A stretch of DNA of 33,661 bases from Lachnospiraceae bacterium UBA1721 (GCA_002317155.1 DCIR01000081.1:1-33661), one strand, 5' to 3'; positions 24,391 through 32,762 are shown, numbered from the stretch's first letter. The notes: a model not told the origin generated them from the letters alone. Translations and numbers: made by a program.

Positions 24391-25578
24391 TTGGAAACAC
24401 TTATTGAGCTCTATGGCGAACGTGCAATTGAGAATATAATCGGTCCTGAGATTTTCATGCCCAAACGAGTAGTTTACATGTGTCTGCCTGAGGTAGCTCA
24501 GGATAAGGCCAAGCAGAATATCCTGAGAAACTTTTTTGCCCACAGAGGACTAAGCTTTGAAATCGAATTCATCGAAAGCAGCTTCTACAGAACCGATAAA
24601 ATCCTGACTCAGCTTCGCAAGATTAAGAACAAATATCCCGACTGTGCCCTCGATGTTACAGGCGGTACCGATGCTGCCTTAATTGCTGCCGGAATGTTTT
24701 GCAGTGAGGCTAATGTTCCTACCTTTACTTATTCAAGAAAAAAGAACTGTTTCTACGATATTAGTCAGGCGTCCTTTGCCGAGAATATCCCATGTAAGCT
24801 CAATTACATAGTTGAAGACTTTTTCCTGATGACCGGCGGAATACTACGCGAAGGAAGAGTCGACAACAACATTCTCACCGACTATGAAGACAGCTATGAG
24901 GCCTTCTTCAATGTATTTTTGCGTCACCGTAAATCATGGCCTGCTGCAGTATCTTTCTTCCAGAAGGCATCCCGTGGCAACGATCCCTATGCACCTCTCA
25001 AGACCACGGCCCCTTATTATAAAAATGAAAATCATCCGGACACCCCTGCAGTCAATCTCGACCTTTTACGGGGACTTGAAAAAATAGGGTATCTCACAAA
25101 CCTGCACATCGAAGAGGGAAAAACCATTCAATTTTGCTTTGCCGACCATCAGCGCAGAGTATGGCTTCGCGATGTAGGAAGTGTACTTGAACTCTATATG
25201 TATCATATATGTAAACAGGCAGCGATTTTCAACGATGTCATCAGCTCCGCAATAGTAGACTGGGATAGCTCAATGGGTAACAAGAGTATCCGAAACGAAA
25301 TCGATGTCGTAGCAACCCGCGGAGTAGTTCCTCTGTTCATCAGTTGTAAAGCCTGCGATATAAAAACCGTTGCTCTCAACGAACTTGCCATAATAAAAGA
25401 CCGCTTCGGCGGTAAAGGTGCCAAAGCGGTCATCGTAACCACTGAGCATTGCAATTCTATGGCAAGACATCGCGCCGCTCAGCTGGGTATAGCTGTTATT
25501 GATATAGAAGAATTTGAAACCGGTGATATCGAGGAACGTATCAAAATCATTATGAAGGCTACTCCTGAATCATCTTAA
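24391..25578 (+). CDS. Orphan CARF-nuclease, Card1/Can2-like (DUF1887)
   Basis: 395 residues; starts at TTG with AGGAGG six bases upstream. The N-terminal 140 residues have a Rossmann-like CARF layout, with the ligand-loop signature LDVTGGTDAAL at residues 87-97. A linker region (about 150-250) leads to a restriction-endonuclease-like domain: Glu267 in GSVLELYMYH, Asp305 in RNEIDVVATRG and Lys320 in PLFISCKA. In the family the Asp and the E-x-K pair coordinate metal, but here the position two before Lys320 is Ser318, not Glu. Card1 and Can2 are cyclic-tetra-adenylate-activated nucleases of type III CRISPR. No cas gene or CRISPR array is in this window, so the activator is unknown. A divergent promoter region separates it from the GH5 gene; TTGACA lies at 24321 but no good -10 follows. 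Confidence 0.8.
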   Translation: METLIELYGERAIENIIGPEIFMPKRVVYMCLPEVAQDKAKQNILRNFFAHRGLSFEIEFIESSFYRTDKILTQLRKIKNKYPDCALDVTGGTDAALIAAGMFCSEANVPTFTYSRKKNCFYDISQASFAENIPCKLNYIVEDFFLMTGGILREGRVDNNILTDYEDSYEAFFNVFLRHRKSWPAAVSFFQKASRGNDPYAPLKTTAPYYKNENHPDTPAVNLDLLRGLEKIGYLTNLHIEEGKTIQFCFADHQRRVWLRDVGSVLELYMYHICKQAAIFNDVISSAIVDWDSSMGNKSIRNEIDVVATRGVVPLFISCKACDIKTVALNELAIIKDRFGGKGAKAVIVTTEHCNSMARHRAAQLGIAVIDIEEFETGDIEERIKIIMKATPESS

Positions 25579-25675
25579 CAGGCTCTGATGTCTGCTTATT
25601 GTAACGCTTATTATAAATGACATTGGCGATTGTAATATAACCAAGTCCCAGCAAAAGCATAAGTACGAGCAACAT
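25559..25675 (-). CDS. Possible 38-residue membrane peptide, antisense to the CARF-nuclease end
   Basis: A minus-strand ATG at 25675 opens 38 residues: one hydrophobic helix (MLLVLMLLLGLGYITIANVIY) in two parts, then a basic/polar tail with NKRYNKQ and a TAG at 25559-25561. It overlaps the last 20 bases of the CARF-nuclease gene. The pattern looks like a small membrane protein or the remnant end of one, but no ribosome binding site is seen. Confidence 0.3.
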   Translation of the reverse strand: MLLVLMLLLGLGYITIANVIYNKRYNKQTSEPVKMIQE

Positions 25676-25813
25676 CAATATATGCTACGATGATTCTATT
25701 TTTGTTAATATATTCAATCTGCTTATGAGAAATTGAATAATATTGATATAGATAATTTTCGCGATAATGATGTAGAATAAATGTATTACTATACCATACC
25801 AAATGGAGAAGTC

Positions 25814-27652
25814 ATGAAAAAGAAAATTTTATTCATGCTGAGTACCTGGCAGGAAGCTTATTCTCAGGTTATCCTTGAAGGAGTTAATCGCGCAGCAAAG
25901 GATTTGGATATCGAAATCCATGCGATAAATGCTTATGGCTCCGAAGTGGAATACTTTGCCAAAGAAGTTGAAACCTTCCTTCTTGCTGATGTGCAAAAAT
26001 ATGATGGTGTAATGATGCTGTTTAATGGCATTGGCACTGTTGATTATCTAAAAAAATATGCCGACGAATGTATTAAATACAATATCCCTGCAGTCAGCAT
26101 CGATATTCCCGTTCCCGGCATTGCTTACTGTGGAATAGATAATTATCTCTCAATGTATAACATCACCGAGCATCTGATTAAAGAACATAATATAACCAGA
26201 CTGCAGTATGTCGGTGGTCCTGATGATCATCCCGATTCAATCGAAAGAGGTCAGGCGTTTCTCGATTGCTTAAGAGACAATAACCTTGAACCTTACGGAT
26301 ATTCATACTACGGATTTATGCGTTCCTCAGGTCGCAAGGCCTATGAAGAAGCCAAAGCATCAGGCAAGCCTCTTGCAGAAGCTTTTGTCTGTGCTAATGA
26401 TTTCAATGCATTAGGATTTTGCATAGCGGCCAAAGAAGATGGCTTGGTTCCTCCCAAGGATTTCTTAATCACAGGATTCGATAATCAGGCTGATGCCAAA
26501 AATTATTTCCCCAGCATCACCTCAATAGACAGAAATCTTGACGGCTTAGGTTATAACAGTCTGTTGCACCTTCTTGATATCGTAGATGGACGTGCTGCAA
26601 GAGATTCCAAAAAGACAATCTCCGGTATCGTAACTCAGGGTGGCTCATGCGGATGCGAGAAAGAGCGTAATCTATCATTTCAGTACTTGGAGCTTAATAA
26701 TCTGTTTATGCTTCGAAATGAAAATGACACTCTTCAAAAGGGTGCCCGTGAGAGACTCTGCGGAAATGATACGTTTGAACAGTACCAGGAAGAATTGCGT
26801 CAGTGCATAACCAAAAAGGGACTTAGTGATTTCAGGATATGCGTGAGCCATTATATCACCGAACCCGACTGCACCAAGAATGTTGGTTATGATGAAGTGA
26901 TAGATGCTTACGGTGCCGACAGCTATGTACAGCTTAACCGTAATGAAGGGTTGATTCCTGATGATTTCAGAGATGAAACCACCAAGATATATTGGTTCGG
27001 CACATTACACTGTAAGGAAAAGACTCTCGGCTACAGTATATTCAAGTATCGCTCTACACTGTTTGATTTCCAGTATCACAGAACTCTCAATGAGACTGCA
27101 TCACTTGCTGTAGAAAATATCAAGCAGTCAATGATTCTCAATGAGGTCAACCAGAAGCTTGAATGTCTGTATATCAAGGATTCACTTACCGGTCTCTACA
27201 ACAGATTCGGATACAATTCGTTTGCCGGACAAATGTACAAAAAGAATAACGGCAAAATCTATGTCGTATTTATTGATATGGATAACCTCAAGGTTATGAA
27301 TGATACCTACGGACACGATTATGGTGACTTAGCTTTGAAGGGAATTGCCGAGGCTATAAAATCTGTATATACCGATACTGACGTCAAGGTTCGCATGGGC
27401 GGTGACGAATTCCTTGTAATCGGACCATACGTTGACGAAGAATCTCTTGATAAGAAAGAAAAGCAAGTCAGTGAGTATCTGTTAGAGTATACCGAGAAAA
27501 CAAACTTACCCATCAAATTGGAAGTAAGTATGGGTCACTCCTTCAGCGAAGGCGTTGCCAATATGGCCTGCACAGGTCTTGAGTCTATGCTTAAGCAGGC
27601 AGACAGCAAGATGTATGAGCATAAGCTTGAAAAGAAAGCTAACCGAAAGTAG
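25814..27652 (+). CDS. Periplasmic-binding-protein-like sensor/GGDEF fusion
   Basis: 612 residues from ATG 25814 (GGAGA four bases upstream; 25781 lacks a site). Residues 1-280 form a LacI/GalR-type sugar-binding domain without a DNA-binding helix-turn-helix (opening MKKKILFMLSTWQEAYSQVI; ANDFNALGFCIAAKE; ITGFDNQ; SITSIDRN). There is no signal peptide, so it works in the cytoplasm. An unassigned middle region (about 290-440) and a short helix lead to a GGDEF domain beginning DSLTGLYNRFGY (about 456) with intact RMGGDEF at about 527-533. The inhibitory RxxD site is absent. It is probably a diguanylate cyclase controlled by a sugar or sugar phosphate. The same layout is frequent in Butyrivibrio-like genomes. 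Confidence 0.85.
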   Translation: MKKKILFMLSTWQEAYSQVILEGVNRAAKDLDIEIHAINAYGSEVEYFAKEVETFLLADVQKYDGVMMLFNGIGTVDYLKKYADECIKYNIPAVSIDIPVPGIAYCGIDNYLSMYNITEHLIKEHNITRLQYVGGPDDHPDSIERGQAFLDCLRDNNLEPYGYSYYGFMRSSGRKAYEEAKASGKPLAEAFVCANDFNALGFCIAAKEDGLVPPKDFLITGFDNQADAKNYFPSITSIDRNLDGLGYNSLLHLLDIVDGRAARDSKKTISGIVTQGGSCGCEKERNLSFQYLELNNLFMLRNENDTLQKGARERLCGNDTFEQYQEELRQCITKKGLSDFRICVSHYITEPDCTKNVGYDEVIDAYGADSYVQLNRNEGLIPDDFRDETTKIYWFGTLHCKEKTLGYSIFKYRSTLFDFQYHRTLNETASLAVENIKQSMILNEVNQKLECLYIKDSLTGLYNRFGYNSFAGQMYKKNNGKIYVVFIDMDNLKVMNDTYGHDYGDLALKGIAEAIKSVYTDTDVKVRMGGDEFLVIGPYVDEESLDKKEKQVSEYLLEYTEKTNLPIKLEVSMGHSFSEGVANMACTGLESMLKQADSKMYEHKLEKKANRK

Positions 27653-27719
27653 TATTTATTATTCGTAATTTTTATTATCTATAATTTTACTATCTATAAT
27701 ACCTATAAATAAAGAAATC

Positions 27720-27754
27720 GCGCGGAAGTCCTCATAATGGTCTTCCGCGCTTTT
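27720..27754 (+). terminator. Rho-independent terminator of the GGDEF gene
   Basis: A perfect 9-bp stem GCGCGGAAG/CTTCCGCGC with a 13-base loop, then TTTT. Confidence 0.85.
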
Positions 27755-27762
27755 ATCTACAC

Positions 27763-27806
27763 ATTATTCTGTTATTATTCTGTTATTATTCTGTTATTAT
27801 TCCGTT
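27763..27806. repeat. Four tandem 11-bp repeats
   Basis: ATTATTCTGTT occurs three times and ATTATTCCGTT once, without spacers, between the GGDEF terminator and the copA stop. Its position between convergent genes makes it a probable slippage-prone minisatellite. Confidence 0.9.
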
Positions 27807-27829
27807 ACCATCTTCACAGATTCGATCTG

Positions 27830-30547
27830 TTACTGAATTCCTGCGTACTCGTAACCGGCTGCCTCTACTGCTGCCTTGATATCTGCTTCTGCAACATCTG
27901 CTGATGTAGTCAGTGTTACAAGGTTCTCCTTGTGATTGGCTACTGCCTCATCAATACCTGCAATCTTCTCAAGTGCTTCCTTTACGTGAGCCTCACAATG
28001 AGGGCACATCATTCCTTTTACTGTAATCTTCATAGTATTATTAATCTCCTTTTCTATAACTACATCTGATGAATTATTTACTGATATATTCTCTATACTT
28101 TTTACCGATTTTCTCAATGGTCTGTCATGCTTTGTATTATAAATCTTTATAGTGTTAAGTCGCAATGCATTGGATACCACAAGAAAGCTGGAAATGCTCA
28201 TAGCCGCTGCTCCAAACATTGGATTCATCGACCACCCGAAAAGAGCCACAAAACAGCCTGCCGCCAAAGGAATTCCTATGATATTGTAGCCAAATGCCCA
28301 AAACAGATTCTCGTATATATTACTGATAGTATGACGACTGATTCTTATAGCCGCCGCAACATCTGTCAGGCTGCTCTTGGTCAATACTATATCCGCTGCG
28401 TCAATAGCAATATCAGTACCGCTTCCGATAGCAATTCCCACATCAGCCTTAGTAAGCGCAGGAGCATCATTTATTCCGTCTCCTACCATCGCCACCTTGC
28501 CTTTACCTGCCAGTGCCTCAATCACTTCTGCTTTACCATCCGGCTTAACAGAAGCCACCACATCATCGACCCCGACCTCATCTGCAATAGCCCTGGCAGT
28601 AATTTCATTATCTCCTGTGAGCATTACTACTTTAAGTCCCAGGTTCTTAAGCTGCTTAACCGCATCCACCGAATCAGACTTAAGTGTATCTGCCACGGCA
28701 ATCATTCCTAGCAATTTTTTCTCTGCTGCAAAATAAATCGGAGTCTTTCCTTTACGTGAAAGCTCGGTCGCAGATGCATTCATTTCCTTTGTACTGATGC
28801 CGGTAGAAGAGGTAATGTATGCCTCATTACCACCATAGATTCTGCTTCGTACAGCTCTTTCTGCACTAGCACTTTCTGCACTAACACTTTTTTCATCAGT
28901 GTCTCCACACTTGCTGTCATCAAATAACACAGTCGCGCCAACAACAGCTGTCAGTCCGTTACCGGCCACAGCCATGAATTCCTCCGCAGAAGGCAACGAT
29001 GCTATGCTTCCCTTTTTTTCTTCATAACACAAGGTGATAGCCCGTGAAATCGGATGCTCACTTTTAACCTCCAGTGCAGCTGCCATCGCCAACAGTTCAT
29101 CCTCGGTAACACCTTCTGCAGGAATTATATCTGTAACCTGCATTTTACCTGTCGTGATGGTACCGGTCTTATCTAATGCCACTATCTGTGCTGCTCCTAC
29201 CTGTTCAAGGGTAACCGCCGTCTTAAATAAAATGCCATTACGCGCTCCCACTCCACTTCCGACCATTATAGCCACAGGTGTAGCAAGGCCAAGTGCACAT
29301 GGGCAACTGATTACCAATACAGATATTGCGCGTGCCAATGAATATCCTATCTCTCTACTGATAAGCATCCACACAACAAAAGTAATTAGTGCAATGGCAA
29401 TTACCACAGGTACAAATATTCCTGATACCTTGTCCGCTATTTTTGCAATAGGCGCCTTCGTTGCGGCCGCATCACTCACCATCTGGATGACTTTTGCAAG
29501 CGATGTATCCTCGCCAACCTTGGTCGCTTCACATACCATATTTCCGTTATGATTCATCGTTGCGGCAGATACAGTATCTCCGACCTTTTTCTCCACCGGA
29601 ATACTCTCACCCGTAAAAGCCGATTCATCTACAGCGCTAAAGCCCTCAACAACCACTCCGTCAACCGGAATCTGTGCACCCGGCTTAACTACAAACACAT
29701 CGCCGACACGAACACTATCAATCGGAACTGTCTGTTCTTCTCCATCTTTAAGTATTAGTGCAGTTTTAGGTGCCAGCTTCATCAGTGCCTTGAGAGCATT
29801 GGTGGTCTTTCCCTTCGATCTTGCCTCCAGCAATTTACCTACGGTTATCAGAGTAAGTATCATCGCAGCCGATTCAAAATAAAATTCTTCCATATACGCA
29901 GCCGCTGCCTCATGCATTCCCTGCGTATACTTCACGCTCATTGCAAAAAGAGCATATACGCTATATGCAAACGAAGCCGTCGACCCTAGAGCCACCAGTG
30001 TATCCATATTAGGAGTTCGATGAATCACTCCCTTGAAACCTGATATGAAAAATTTCTGATTAATAACCATAATCAGCCCGGTAAGAATCAGTTCATATAT
30101 GCCCATTGCTATATGATTGCCTGCCATAAACGGTGGCAATGGCCAATCCCACATCATATGTCCCATCGATACATACATTAATGGTATGAGAAAAATCAAT
30201 GATGCAATCAGACGCTTCCACATCTTAGGAGTCTCCGTATCAGACAGTCCATCTGAGTTATCTCCCGACGTATTATTACCCGGCGCACCATTTCCGACTG
30301 CACCATCGCCTATATAGCTGCCACTGCCTGATGTCCCACGACTCTTTCCTGTTTTCAGCGCCGCACCATATCCGGCTTTCTCGACAGCCTTTATAATATT
30401 TTCAGGTGCCACGTCACCTTCGACTCCCATTGAATTGGTAAGCAGACTGACAGCACAGCTTTCCACTCCCGGGACAGCACTTACCGCCTTCTCCACCCGG
30501 GCCTGGCAGGCCGCGCAGCTCATCCCTGTAACTGTATATTGCTTCAT
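27830..30547 (-). CDS. copA: Copper-exporting P1B-type ATPase with N- and C-terminal HMA domains
   Basis: 905 residues from ATG 30547 (GGAGA upstream; 30595 is unsupported). N-terminal heavy-metal domain with MSCAAC (Cys11, Cys14), then a Gly/Ser/Asn-rich linker (about 70-108) and eight expected membrane helices. CPC motif at about 415-417, DKTGT phosphorylation site at about 459, Ser-Glu-His-Pro at 496-499 and GDGINDAPA near 689. The nucleotide domain carries a polar insert (about 545-570). An unusual second HMA (CPHC at about 848-851) is fused at the extreme C-terminus. It exports Cu(I). The gene follows csoR by 69 bases on the same strand and is under CsoR control. Confidence 0.96.
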   Translation of the reverse strand: MKQYTVTGMSCAACQARVEKAVSAVPGVESCAVSLLTNSMGVEGDVAPENIIKAVEKAGYGAALKTGKSRGTSGSGSYIGDGAVGNGAPGNNTSGDNSDGLSDTETPKMWKRLIASLIFLIPLMYVSMGHMMWDWPLPPFMAGNHIAMGIYELILTGLIMVINQKFFISGFKGVIHRTPNMDTLVALGSTASFAYSVYALFAMSVKYTQGMHEAAAAYMEEFYFESAAMILTLITVGKLLEARSKGKTTNALKALMKLAPKTALILKDGEEQTVPIDSVRVGDVFVVKPGAQIPVDGVVVEGFSAVDESAFTGESIPVEKKVGDTVSAATMNHNGNMVCEATKVGEDTSLAKVIQMVSDAAATKAPIAKIADKVSGIFVPVVIAIALITFVVWMLISREIGYSLARAISVLVISCPCALGLATPVAIMVGSGVGARNGILFKTAVTLEQVGAAQIVALDKTGTITTGKMQVTDIIPAEGVTEDELLAMAAALEVKSEHPISRAITLCYEEKKGSIASLPSAEEFMAVAGNGLTAVVGATVLFDDSKCGDTDEKSVSAESASAERAVRSRIYGGNEAYITSSTGISTKEMNASATELSRKGKTPIYFAAEKKLLGMIAVADTLKSDSVDAVKQLKNLGLKVVMLTGDNEITARAIADEVGVDDVVASVKPDGKAEVIEALAGKGKVAMVGDGINDAPALTKADVGIAIGSGTDIAIDAADIVLTKSSLTDVAAAIRISRHTISNIYENLFWAFGYNIIGIPLAAGCFVALFGWSMNPMFGAAAMSISSFLVVSNALRLNTIKIYNTKHDRPLRKSVKSIENISVNNSSDVVIEKEINNTMKITVKGMMCPHCEAHVKEALEKIAGIDEAVANHKENLVTLTTSADVAEADIKAAVEAAGYEYAGIQ
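28031..28052 (-). promoter_or_regulatory. Internal ribosome binding site and start for a CopZ-like peptide
   Basis: Within copA, AAAGGAG (28046-28052) precedes an in-frame ATG (28031-28033) by 12 bases. From there to the copA stop is a complete 67-residue HMA domain. It could yield a free CopZ-type copper chaperone in addition to the fused domain, or it may be a relic of an ancestral separate copZ. The spacer is longer than ideal. Confidence 0.4.
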
Positions 30548-30616
30548 ATAAATCTCCATTCCGCGTGCAAACCGCGGCACTAGTTCTCCATACAATAATA
30601 CTCGAATTTCTTCAGC

Positions 30617-30934
30617 CTACTTCATCAGCTTCTGCATGACAGTAACAATCTCGTCTATGACTTCATCATTACCTTCTCTGATATTATCAGCCACACAGCT
30701 CTTCATATGATTTGCCAGCAACACTTTATTAAAGCTATTGAGTGCCGAATTAATAGCCGAAACCTGCATTAAAATATCAGTGCAATAAGCGCCCGACTCC
30801 AACATTCCTTCCACGCCTCGAACCTGTCCCTCAATTCTTTTGAGGCGGTTCATGAGGTCCTTCATTTCCTTATCTTCTCTGTCCTTATGCTTGCCTGAGC
30901 AATACGGACACATCTCTTCTATATTTTCAGCCAT
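30617..30934 (-). CDS. csoR: CsoR copper-sensing repressor
   Basis: 105 residues; GAGGTG lies before the ATG. CsoR/RcnR all-helical fold with NRLKRIEGQVRGVEGML and the Cu(I) ligands Cys51 (YCTDIL), His76 and Cys80 (NHMKSC). The first 15 residues add CPYCSGKH, an extra Cys pair often seen in Clostridia. It represses its own promoter and copA, and releases DNA when Cu(I) binds. Two matching operators stand upstream. Confidence 0.96.
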   Translation of the reverse strand: MAENIEEMCPYCSGKHKDREDKEMKDLMNRLKRIEGQVRGVEGMLESGAYCTDILMQVSAINSALNSFNKVLLANHMKSCVADNIREGNDEVIDEIVTVMQKLMK

Positions 30935-30965
30935 AATACTTCACCTCTGATTAATCGCATGTTAT

Positions 30966-30982
30966 ATACCCCCTCTGGGTAT
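30966..30982. promoter_or_regulatory. CsoR operator 2
   Basis: ATACCCCCTCTGGGTAT, a pseudo-palindrome with the C-tract/G-tract halves of CsoR sites. It lies in the leader region, 33 bases (three turns) from the first site. Confidence 0.85.
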
Positions 30983-30995
30983 GTCGTGCAACAAT

Positions 30996-31023
30996 ATTAT
31001 ACCCCCATAGGGTATTCTGTCAA
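30996..31023 (-). promoter_or_regulatory. csoR-copA promoter
   Basis: Consensus TTGACA (31018-31023), a 16-base spacer and TATAAT (30996-31001) on the minus strand. The spacer is almost wholly occupied by CsoR operator 1, as expected for steric repression. Confidence 0.9.
30999..31015. promoter_or_regulatory. CsoR operator 1
   Basis: ATACCCCCATAGGGTAT, between the -35 and -10 boxes of the csoR promoter. Bound repressor would block RNA polymerase. Confidence 0.9.
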
Positions 31024-31119
31024 TATCGTTAAATGTGTTTTCAAATCGTCAACATGATAGTTGAATAAATCTTCCCTTTGCGCTACGATACAAGAAGATT
31101 TTCGAAAGGATTCAAAACA

Positions 31120-31881
31120 GTGGTTAAATATTTAGATATCAATAATCCCGGATACAGTATTAAGTGCAAGGTATTCTGTGATAATTTCAGAGATACTCAG
31201 CACGTGATAGTTTTTGCTCACGGCTTCGGCGGTCACAAGGACAATAAGGCTGCAGAACGTTTCTCTGAAGCCATGCTTTCTAAGATGAAAAAAACTGCTC
31301 TCTTCGTATTTGACTGGCCCTGCCACGGCAGCGATGTGCGTAAAAAACTTACCCTTGAGGACTGTGATACATATCTGACAATGGTTCTTGATTATATAAA
31401 AGCACAGATGAATGTAGAAGATATTTGTCTGTACGGAACAAGCTTTGGCGGATATATGACCCTTAAATATATCCACGACCACGGTACCAACCCATTCAGA
31501 AAAGTAGCCCTTCGCTGTCCCGCTATTACAATGGGTGATGTCATGTGGGAACGTATCTGCACAGAGGAAAACAAAGCCATCCTCGCAAAAGGCAAGGATG
31601 TAATGGCAGGATTTGACCGTAAGGTAATGATCGATCAGAACTTTCTCGACAGCCTCAAGGAAGCAGACATAAGAAAATGGGACTACCTCGACTATGCCGA
31701 TGATATATTAATCATCCATGGCACAAAGGACGAGATAGTCCCGGTAGAAGCCAGCAAAGAATTTGCCGACGAAAATGTTATTGAATTTATAGCTATCGAG
31801 GATGCCGATCACAGATTTCAGGATCTGAACAAAATGAAGCTCGCTCATAGCCATATGATTGATTTTTACAGTGCCAGGTAG
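31120..31881 (+). CDS. Alpha/beta hydrolase
   Basis: Start GTG 31120 has AAAGGA nine bases upstream and gives 253 residues; an in-frame TTG at 31078 has no ribosome binding site. Classic serine hydrolase: oxyanion loop AHGFGG, nucleophile Ser108 in GTSFGG, acid Asp204 in HGTKDE and His231 in DADHRF. The length and cap-free pattern fit small esterases or peptidase-like hydrolases (S9-like/DUF-type). No signal peptide, so cytoplasmic. It is divergent from the csoR promoter and ends in its own terminator. Substrate unknown. Confidence 0.85.
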   Translation: MVKYLDINNPGYSIKCKVFCDNFRDTQHVIVFAHGFGGHKDNKAAERFSEAMLSKMKKTALFVFDWPCHGSDVRKKLTLEDCDTYLTMVLDYIKAQMNVEDICLYGTSFGGYMTLKYIHDHGTNPFRKVALRCPAITMGDVMWERICTEENKAILAKGKDVMAGFDRKVMIDQNFLDSLKEADIRKWDYLDYADDILIIHGTKDEIVPVEASKEFADENVIEFIAIEDADHRFQDLNKMKLAHSHMIDFYSAR

Positions 31882-31904
31882 TTAAGCTACCCGGCACTTT
31901 TTTT
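31870..31904 (+). terminator. Rho-independent terminator overlapping the stop codon
   Basis: AGTGCC-GGTAG/CTACC-GGCACT stem with one mismatch, then TTTTTTT. The left arm includes the last codons and the TAG of the hydrolase gene. Confidence 0.9.
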
Positions 31905-31949
31905 ACCTAACTTCACCTTTAAATAAATCACCATTAATTTCCGTATAGT

Positions 31950-32762
31950 TTATAAGTTTTGTATATATCGACAATTCGGATACCCAGAACAACCATAAAA
32001 CTTTTTACCTGCATTGCCACCTTTTTTAGCTGTCCTTAATATCAGCTCCTTACCACAGATCGGACACTTAATTTCTTGACTCACTCTATTATCTGCAGTT
32101 GATATATCTCCAGGTATATCAAGCTTTACTTTTACCTCTTCATCCTTATACTTCTCTTCAATATTTTGGATATGCGCAGCTTTTACAGCTTCATCCACAT
32201 TGCAGAACTTTTTCAAATTCTCGTACAATTCATTTATTTTTTCACTAGAAACCACATCCGGATTCTTTTCCCAATATTCTCTTATTGTTGCATATACTCT
32301 ATCTCTTTTTATTACCTTTACATCTTCCGAATAAACTGAAATCTTTTTTAGTTCACATCTTTCAGAAAACACCACAATAGAAAAAAGCGGAATATCATCT
32401 CCAACAAATTTATGCATCCACTTCAAATGCGTTCTATTTTGCATAATAGGATTATAAAAATGATTCTTATAACCGTTAGGTAATGATGCAGTCCACTGTC
32501 TACTCTTCTCGTCACCAAATATCCATCCCGAAAAATTCTTACTTTCAAATATAAAAATTCCCTTTTGAGTAATATATATTACATCTAATTCTGATGTCTC
32601 TCCTTCTTTAGCAGGCAAATATACATTACGTAATGTTTTTCCACGCTTTCCAAACAACTTAGCCCATCCTAGTTCATTAGCAGTCAACATTTCACCATAT
32701 TTGCCAGTCCATGCATCATCAAAAATATTATCTAACAGTAAATCAATTAACCCTTTTGCCAT
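31950..32762 (-). CDS. NERD-domain protein with topoisomerase-type zinc finger
   Basis: 270 residues from ATG 32762, about seven bases after GGTGA (the ATG at 32768 is too close). The N-terminal NERD domain (nuclease-related; about 15-130) has GKYGEMLTANEL and the PD-(D/E)xK-like pair SELDVIYIT and FIFESKNFSG, with Asp, Glu and Lys intact. A helical middle follows. The last 40 residues form a topoisomerase C4 zinc finger (CPICGKELILR, then FYGCSGYPNCRY). It probably acts on nucleic acid in DNA repair or defence, which is an inference from the fold. Confidence 0.85.
   Translation of the reverse strand: MAKGLIDLLLDNIFDDAWTGKYGEMLTANELGWAKLFGKRGKTLRNVYLPAKEGETSELDVIYITQKGIFIFESKNFSGWIFGDEKSRQWTASLPNGYKNHFYNPIMQNRTHLKWMHKFVGDDIPLFSIVVFSERCELKKISVYSEDVKVIKRDRVYATIREYWEKNPDVVSSEKINELYENLKKFCNVDEAVKAAHIQNIEEKYKDEEVKVKLDIPGDISTADNRVSQEIKCPICGKELILRTAKKGGNAGKKFYGCSGYPNCRYIQNL

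Noticed and set aside
24391..27652. Complete type III CRISPR-Cas or CBASS-like locus
   Set aside because: No Cas10, RAMP, CD-NTase or array is present; only the CARF-nuclease is supported, so no complete defence system is claimed.
28127..28711. Long plus-strand open frame (194 residues) opposite copA
   Set aside because: It lies fully inside copA, whose motifs are intact, has no recognisable protein features, and arises from the codon pattern of the real gene.
29034..29552. Plus-strand open frame of 172 residues opposite copA
   Set aside because: Low-complexity Ala/Ser/Thr/Ile translation typical of an antisense shadow; no ribosome binding site.
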